Source: Betaproteobacteria bacterium
GTDB lineage: Bacteria; Pseudomonadota; Gammaproteobacteria; Burkholderiales; Burkholderiaceae
Assembly: GCA_018969885.1 (NCBI GenBank)
Contig: JAGWXN010000005.1
Coordinates: 1 to 33,445 of the forward strand
Direction: 5' to 3'
DNA length: 33,445 nt
Shown: positions 29,536 through 33,445 of the stretch, piece after piece
How the letters are laid out: every line of letters starts with the position of its first letter
How positions within the stretch are numbered: position 1 is the first letter of the stretch
The notes under the pieces: model-generated
What the model saw: only the letters and a program-made list of their open reading frames with translations
Told to the model about the DNA's origin: nothing
Databases searched by the model: none
Program-made: the position numbers and the translations under genes

Positions 29536-30339
29536 TCAGAGCCAGCGCTTGCGGCGTCGATAGGACTTGATGTCGCGGAAGGACTTGCGTCCTTCTTTCG
29601 CAACGCCCAGGTAGAACTCTTTCACGTCCTCGTTTTCGGCCAGGTCCCGGGCCGGGCCGTCCATCACAATGCGCCCGTTTTCGAGGATGTAGCCGTAGTC
29701 GGCATGACGAAGCGCCACGTTGGTGTTCTGTTCGGCGAGCAGGAAGCTCACCTTTTCCTTCTGGTTGAGGTCGCGGACGATCGCGAAGATTTCCGCCACG
29801 ATCTGCGGGGCGAGGCCCATGGAGGGCTCATCGAGCAGGATCATCTTGGGATTGGCCATCAGCGCCCGGCCCACCGCTGTCATCTGCTGCTCGCCACCCG
29901 AGGTGTAGCCTGCCTGTGAGGCGCGTCGGGTCTTCAGGCGCGGAAAGTAGTGGTAAACGCGCTCGAGCGCTACCGCGGTATCGGCGCGTGAGAGATTGCG
30001 CGTATAGGTGCCGGTGAGGAGGTTTTCCTCCACGGTCAGATGGCCAAAGCAGCGCCGTCCCTCCATCACCTGAATCACGCCACGCTTGACCAGATCAGCG
30101 GGCGTGAGGTGCGTGATCGGTTCATCGCGGTAGCTGATCGACCCCTTGGTGACTTCGCCCCGCTCGCCCTTGAGCAGATTGGAGATGGCGCGCAGCGTGG
30201 TGGTTTTGCCTGCGCCGTTACCGCCCAGAAGCGCCACCACGCCGCCTTCTGGCACCTGAAGCGATACGCCCTTCAGCACCAGAATGACGTGGTTGTAGAT
30301 GACCTCGATGCCGCTCACGACAAGCAAGGGACTGCTCAC
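29536..30339 (-). CDS. livF: ABC transporter ATP-binding protein, LivF type
   Basis: A 267-residue ATPase subunit of the branched-chain amino-acid (HAAT) ABC family, acting at the inner membrane with LivH, LivM and a LivG partner. Walker A is LLGGNGAGKTTT, the signature is TSGGEQQMTAVGRAL, Walker B is MILLDEPSMGLAP, and the H-loop position is taken by Gln in LLAEQN, as usual for LivF. A C-terminal extension (KEFYLGVAKEGRKSFRDIKSYRRRKRWL) is strongly basic and longer than in the classic E. coli LivF. The GTG at 30339 has GGGAG six bases upstream and is preferred over an in-frame start at 30378. Confidence 0.92.
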   Translation of the reverse strand: MSSPLLVVSGIEVIYNHVILVLKGVSLQVPEGGVVALLGGNGAGKTTTLRAISNLLKGERGEVTKGSISYRDEPITHLTPADLVKRGVIQVMEGRRCFGHLTVEENLLTGTYTRNLSRADTAVALERVYHYFPRLKTRRASQAGYTSGGEQQMTAVGRALMANPKMILLDEPSMGLAPQIVAEIFAIVRDLNQKEKVSFLLAEQNTNVALRHADYGYILENGRIVMDGPARDLAENEDVKEFYLGVAKEGRKSFRDIKSYRRRKRWL

Positions 30340-30432
30340 GTTTGTCTCCCGGGGTAAGCGCTGACCGGGACCGAGCACGCCCGGTCCGGGTCAACGCGCC
30401 GCGGCTCGCCTGGGGAGGCTGCCGCGACGAGC

Positions 30433-30461
30433 GGGGCATCACACCAGCGTGTGATGCGCCC
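30433..30461 (-). other. Strong intercistronic hairpin between binding-protein gene and livF
   Basis: GCATCACAC (30436-30444) and GTGTGATGC (30449-30457) are perfect 9-bp arms around a four-base loop; GGG and CCC extend the stem with one bulged base. It lies in the 164-bp gap between the substrate-binding-protein stop and the livF start. No T run follows on the - strand, so it more probably stabilises the upstream mRNA end or partly attenuates transcription, which would give excess binding protein over transporter. The remainder of the gap holds nothing I recognise. Confidence 0.55.
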
Positions 30462-30503
30462 GGTACGCCGCCGAACCGCGAGGCCCGGTGGCACCGCTTC
30501 CCA

Positions 30504-31874
30504 TCAGTTGGCGGCTTCCTTCGCGCAGTCGCGTGGCTGCAGCTTCTTCTCGGCCGCGTAGCGCGCCGCATACGCATCCTGCATGGGTTTCAGGATCTGC
30601 ATGTCGGCCTGGTACACCTTGGGCGTGACATTCCACTTCTTCCCATCCCAGGTGTGAACCTGCGCCGTGTTACCGCCCATGTGATCGCGGCAGCTGGTGC
30701 TGATCGGTTGCATGAGTCCCTCAAACCCCAGTTGCTTGATGCGGGCTTCGTCGATGTTCAGGTTCTCAAAGCCCCAGCGGACTTCTTCGCCGGTGAGCGG
30801 TCGCTTGCCATAGCGCTCCTGCGCGACGCGCACCGCCTCGGCGGTGACCGCTGCCGAGGCGAGTCCGCGGTTGTAGAGCACCTGCCCCACCTCATCGCGC
30901 GGGCCCGAGCCCTGACCCTTGTCGTGCAGATTTTTCAGGATGTCCTGATGCACGCGGCTGGTGCCGGCGGGCGACATGAAGGTGAGCGCGTTATAGCCCT
31001 TGCCGCCGTCGCCTGCGGGAACGATGTCGGGCTCGGCGCCCGACCACCATACACCGTACATCTTCTCGCGCGGGTAGCCGGTGGCGATCGCTTCTTTCAC
31101 GGCGGTTGAGTTCATCACGCCCCAGCCCCACAGGAACACATAGTCGGGTCGGTCGCGACGGACCTGCAGCCAGGCCGCCTTTTGCTCAACGCCCGGATGC
31201 GTGACCGGAATCAGGATCAACTGATAGCCGTGCATTTTGGCGCGCTCTTGGAGGAGCGGAATCGGCTCTTTGCCGTAAGGCGAATCGTGATAGACGAGCG
31301 CGATTTTCTTGCCCTTCAGGCGATCAAGGCCGCCTTCGAGCGAGCCCACGTGCTGCACCAGAATGTCGGCTGCAACCCAGTAGCTGCCGCCGAGAATGAA
31401 GTTCCATTTGAAGACCTCACCGTTGGCGGATTCCGACCTGCCGTAGCCCGCGGTGATCAGCGGGATCTTGTCGTTCGGCACCTTGTCGGTGAGCGCGAAG
31501 GTGATGCCGGTGGAAAGCGGATGCACCGCCGTACCGCCAGTGGGGCCCTTGCCCTTCAGGCGCTCATAGCACTCGACGCCGCGGTCGGTGGCATAGCCGG
31601 TTTCGCACTCTTCCATCGTGAGCCGCACGCCGCCGATGCCGCCGTCGCGAGCGTTCAGCATCTTGTAGTAGTCGGCCATGCCATTGGCAAACGGTACGCC
31701 GTTTGGCGCATACGGGCCGGTGCGGTAAACCAGCAGCGGGAAGAACTGCTCCTTTGCCCCCGAGGCGGCTGGCGCCCCCTTGGCCTGCGCCTGAGCGAGC
31801 CCGGGCGCAAGCACCGCCAGGCCAGCGGCAAGCGCCGTAGCGGCCAGCCAGCGGGCCGTTGTGTTCTGTCTCAT
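30504..31874 (-). CDS. ABC transporter periplasmic substrate-binding protein (Leu/Ile/Val-binding fold)
   Basis: A secreted binding protein of 456 residues that feeds the LivHM permease. The N-terminus is a Sec signal peptide (RQNTTARWLAATALAAGLAVL, cleavage likely after AQAQA), followed by a type I periplasmic-binding fold (LLVYRTGPYAPNGVPFANGMADYYKMLNARDGGIGG). At 456 residues it is longer than LivK or LivJ (about 370), so the ligand is likely not a simple branched-chain amino acid. The PaaK-like gene in the operon hints at a carboxylic or aromatic acid. The start ATG at 31874 has a near-perfect TAAGGAGG site five bases upstream, the strongest in the window, consistent with high expression. 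Confidence 0.9.
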   Translation of the reverse strand: MRQNTTARWLAATALAAGLAVLAPGLAQAQAKGAPAASGAKEQFFPLLVYRTGPYAPNGVPFANGMADYYKMLNARDGGIGGVRLTMEECETGYATDRGVECYERLKGKGPTGGTAVHPLSTGITFALTDKVPNDKIPLITAGYGRSESANGEVFKWNFILGGSYWVAADILVQHVGSLEGGLDRLKGKKIALVYHDSPYGKEPIPLLQERAKMHGYQLILIPVTHPGVEQKAAWLQVRRDRPDYVFLWGWGVMNSTAVKEAIATGYPREKMYGVWWSGAEPDIVPAGDGGKGYNALTFMSPAGTSRVHQDILKNLHDKGQGSGPRDEVGQVLYNRGLASAAVTAEAVRVAQERYGKRPLTGEEVRWGFENLNIDEARIKQLGFEGLMQPISTSCRDHMGGNTAQVHTWDGKKWNVTPKVYQADMQILKPMQDAYAARYAAEKKLQPRDCAKEAAN

Positions 31875-31968
31875 CGGAACCTCCTTATTTTGACTATCAA
31901 CGAATCGCGAGCCCGAACGAAACGCATCACGCTGTCGCCGGCTCGTCACGGCAGCGTCGCACAAACCT

Positions 31969-33033
31969 TTAGTGAGGGAAAGGCCAGAGGCGCAGTTTTT
32001 CTTTCCCGATCGACCAGAGCCGGGCCAGTCCGTGTGGCTCCACGATCAGGAAAAACACGATCAGCGCACCGAAGATCATGAACTCGAGATGCGAGGCCAT
32101 GGCGGTGGAGATGGGCACGCCCAGCCAGGCAGGCACCTGATTGAGCAGAATCGGGAGCACCACGATGAAGGCGGCACCGAAGAAGCTGCCCATGATGGAG
32201 CCCATGCCGCCAATGATGATCATGAAGAGCAGGTTGAGCGAGCGATTCACATCAAAGGCAAGCGGCTCCCAGGAGCCCAGGTGCACGAAGGCCCACATGG
32301 CGCCCGCCACGCCAATCACAAACGAACTCACCGCAAATGCCGACAGCTTGGCGGTGACCGGCCGGATACCGATCACGGTGGCTGCGACATCCATGTCGCG
32401 AATCGCCATCCAGGAGCGGCCGATGTGGCCGCGAACGATGTTCTTTGCGGCAAGCGCCATGACGGTGACGATTGTGAGGCAGAACAGATACTTCGACTGC
32501 GGCGTGTCGATTGAAATGCCCGCGACGGTCAGCGTGGGAACCGATACCGAGCCCGAGGCCGAGTAGTTGGTGAACCAGGCGATGCGGGCAAACACCCAGT
32601 CGCAGAAAAACTGTGCAGCCAGTGTGGCCACCGCCAGATAAAGCCCGCGGATTCGGAGGCTGGGGATGCCGAAGACGATTCCGACCAGAAGCGCCGCAAC
32701 GCCTCCGATGAGAAACGCGCCGATTACCGGCATGCCGGGCACACGGGTGTAGGCGTTGTAGGCAATGTAGGCGCCCACCGCCATGAACGCGCCCGAGCCG
32801 AGCGAGATCTGGCCGCAGTAGCCCACCAGAAGGTTGAGCCCCAGCGCGGCGAGCGAAAGGATCACGAACGGAATCAGAATGGCGCGGAACATGTATTCGC
32901 TCGCCAGCATCGGTACGCCGATGAAGGCGAAGGCAATCAGCGCCATCACGAGCCAGCGGTCCTGCAGAATCGGAAAGATCTGCTGATCGTCGCCGTAGCG
33001 GGTTTTGAACTGGCCGTTTTCGCGGTAGAGCAT
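31969..33033 (-). CDS. livM: ABC transporter permease, LivM type
   Basis: An inner-membrane permease subunit of the HAAT ABC family, 354 residues with about eight to ten membrane helices. The cytoplasmic coupling segment is GRSWMAIRDMDVAATVIGIRPVTAKL, and the conserved LNLLVGYCGQISLGSGAFMAVGAY and IGGMGSIMGSFFGA blocks are present. The C-terminus (IVEPHGLARLWSIGKEKLRLWPFPH) is normal for this group. It follows livH by 15 bp and precedes the binding-protein gene. The 94-bp gap on that side contains ACGCTG/CAGCGT arms (31929-31957) and the strong ribosome site. Confidence 0.94.
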   Translation of the reverse strand: MLYRENGQFKTRYGDDQQIFPILQDRWLVMALIAFAFIGVPMLASEYMFRAILIPFVILSLAALGLNLLVGYCGQISLGSGAFMAVGAYIAYNAYTRVPGMPVIGAFLIGGVAALLVGIVFGIPSLRIRGLYLAVATLAAQFFCDWVFARIAWFTNYSASGSVSVPTLTVAGISIDTPQSKYLFCLTIVTVMALAAKNIVRGHIGRSWMAIRDMDVAATVIGIRPVTAKLSAFAVSSFVIGVAGAMWAFVHLGSWEPLAFDVNRSLNLLFMIIIGGMGSIMGSFFGAAFIVVLPILLNQVPAWLGVPISTAMASHLEFMIFGALIVFFLIVEPHGLARLWSIGKEKLRLWPFPH

Positions 33034-33048
33034 CGTCAGGCCTTTTGT

Positions 33049-33445
33049 TTAAACGCGATCGATGATGCGTTCGCCGAACAGTCCTTGCGGGCGCACCAGC
33101 AGCACCGCGAGCGCAAGTCCGTAGGCAAACCAGTTTTCCAGACCACCACCGATGATGGGTCCCAGGTAGACCTCGGCGAGCTTTTCCCCCAACCCGATCA
33201 GGAGCCCCCCCACGATCGCTCCCGGCACCGAGGTGAACCCGCCCACGATCACCACCGGAAGCGCCTTGAGCGCAAGGATGGCGAGCGAGAACTGAACGCC
33301 GAGCTTGCTCCCCCAAACCATGCCTGCGACCAGTGCGGTAAAGCCTGCCACCGCCCAGACGATCACCCAGATGCGATTGAGCGGAATACCGATCGACTGC
33401 GCCGCCTGGTGGTCATCGGCGACGGCTCGCAGTGCCCGTCCCGTG
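33049..33445 (-). CDS. livH: ABC transporter permease, LivH type (partial, 5' end beyond window)
   Basis: Only the C-terminal ~131 residues are in the window; the reading frame runs off the right edge without a stop. The coupling segment GRALRAVADDHQAAQSIGI at the edge is the LivH/LivM cytoplasmic loop. It is followed by membrane helices (VIVWAVAGFTALVAGMVWG), VGGFTSVPGAIVGGLLIGLGE and the family-typical end VRPQGLFGERIIDRV. A GTG at 33366 opens a shorter frame, but it lies inside this conserved region and is not the start. It pairs with livM to form the permease. The livG gene expected for such systems must lie beyond the edge or elsewhere. Confidence 0.93.
   Translation of the reverse strand, partial: TGRALRAVADDHQAAQSIGIPLNRIWVIVWAVAGFTALVAGMVWGSKLGVQFSLAILALKALPVVIVGGFTSVPGAIVGGLLIGLGEKLAEVYLGPIIGGGLENWFAYGLALAVLLVRPQGLFGERIIDRV

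Noticed and set aside
28461..29570. 369-codon + strand frame over the PaaK-like gene
   Set aside because: Antisense to a gene with clear family motifs; no family resemblance of its own.
30340..30503. Intrinsic terminator after the substrate-binding-protein gene
   Set aside because: The hairpin there is strong, but no T run follows on the - strand and livF and the PaaK-like gene continue downstream, so I describe it as a stabilising or attenuating hairpin.
32252..33316. 354-codon - strand frame overlapping livM and livH in another frame
   Set aside because: It spans the boundary of two conserved permease genes and its translation is Arg/His-rich without membrane segments.

Overview
The window is a gene-dense, GC-rich bacterial chromosome segment. 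Almost every base is coding and no gap exceeds about 180 bp. I saw no rRNA, tRNA, CRISPR array, insertion sequence or phage gene. Three layouts point to a betaproteobacterium, probably Burkholderiales or a close relative: gatCAB divergent from mreBCD-mrdA-rodA, a LiuR-type leucine-degradation cluster with aceK embedded in it, and a Liv-type ABC transporter paired with a phenylacetate-CoA-ligase-like protein. This assignment is inference from gene order and protein character, not from a marker gene.

Region 1 (1-5865) is housekeeping. Exonuclease III, orotate phosphoribosyltransferase and an AhpD-like protein read rightward. They converge on gatC-gatA-(lipoprotein)-gatB, the tRNA-dependent amidotransferase operon, which reads leftward and has a small cysteine-rich lipoprotein gene between gatA and gatB. 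Region 2 (5866-11707) starts from a short divergent promoter region and holds the complete rod-shape operon mreB-mreC-mreD-mrdA-rodA. Region 3 (11683-13121) is a divergent pair: a cupin of the 2,4'-dihydroxyacetophenone dioxygenase type and a SMUG1-type uracil-DNA glycosylase, with a LacI-operator-like palindrome between them.

Region 4 (13157-27134) is the main metabolic unit. A MerR-family regulator (LiuR) is followed by PaaI-like thioesterase, isovaleryl-CoA dehydrogenase, AceK, acetyl-CoA acetyltransferase, a second acyl-CoA dehydrogenase, both methylcrotonyl-CoA carboxylase subunits, a GhrA-like 2-hydroxyacid reductase, HMG-CoA lyase, a DUF1289 protein, a metallo-beta-lactamase-fold hydrolase and a GNAT acetyltransferase. 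All are on the + strand, and many overlap by 4-14 bases. Copies of the pattern TTnACGTnnACGTnAA lie just before liuR (one) and at its 3' end (two, overlapping, covering its stop codon). This looks like autoregulation plus control of the catabolic genes. Together the enzymes would take isovaleryl-CoA to acetyl-CoA plus acetoacetate. The methylglutaconyl-CoA hydratase (LiuC) step is missing from the cluster. AceK and the GhrA-like reductase tie it to isocitrate partitioning and glyoxylate handling.

Region 5 (27120-33445) is on the - strand: a GMP reductase (guaC), then an operon read from right to left as livH (cut by the window edge), livM, a periplasmic substrate-binding protein, livF, and a PaaK-like adenylate-forming protein whose usual ATP-binding loop is replaced. 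The cluster probably imports an amino acid or a carboxylic/aromatic acid and passes it to CoA activation; the substrate cannot be read from the sequence. The second ATPase (livG) is not in the window. The most interesting points are the LiuR operators with a possibly leaderless liuR, the altered P-loop of the PaaK-like protein, the lipoprotein inside the gat operon, and the strong hairpin between the binding-protein gene and livF.
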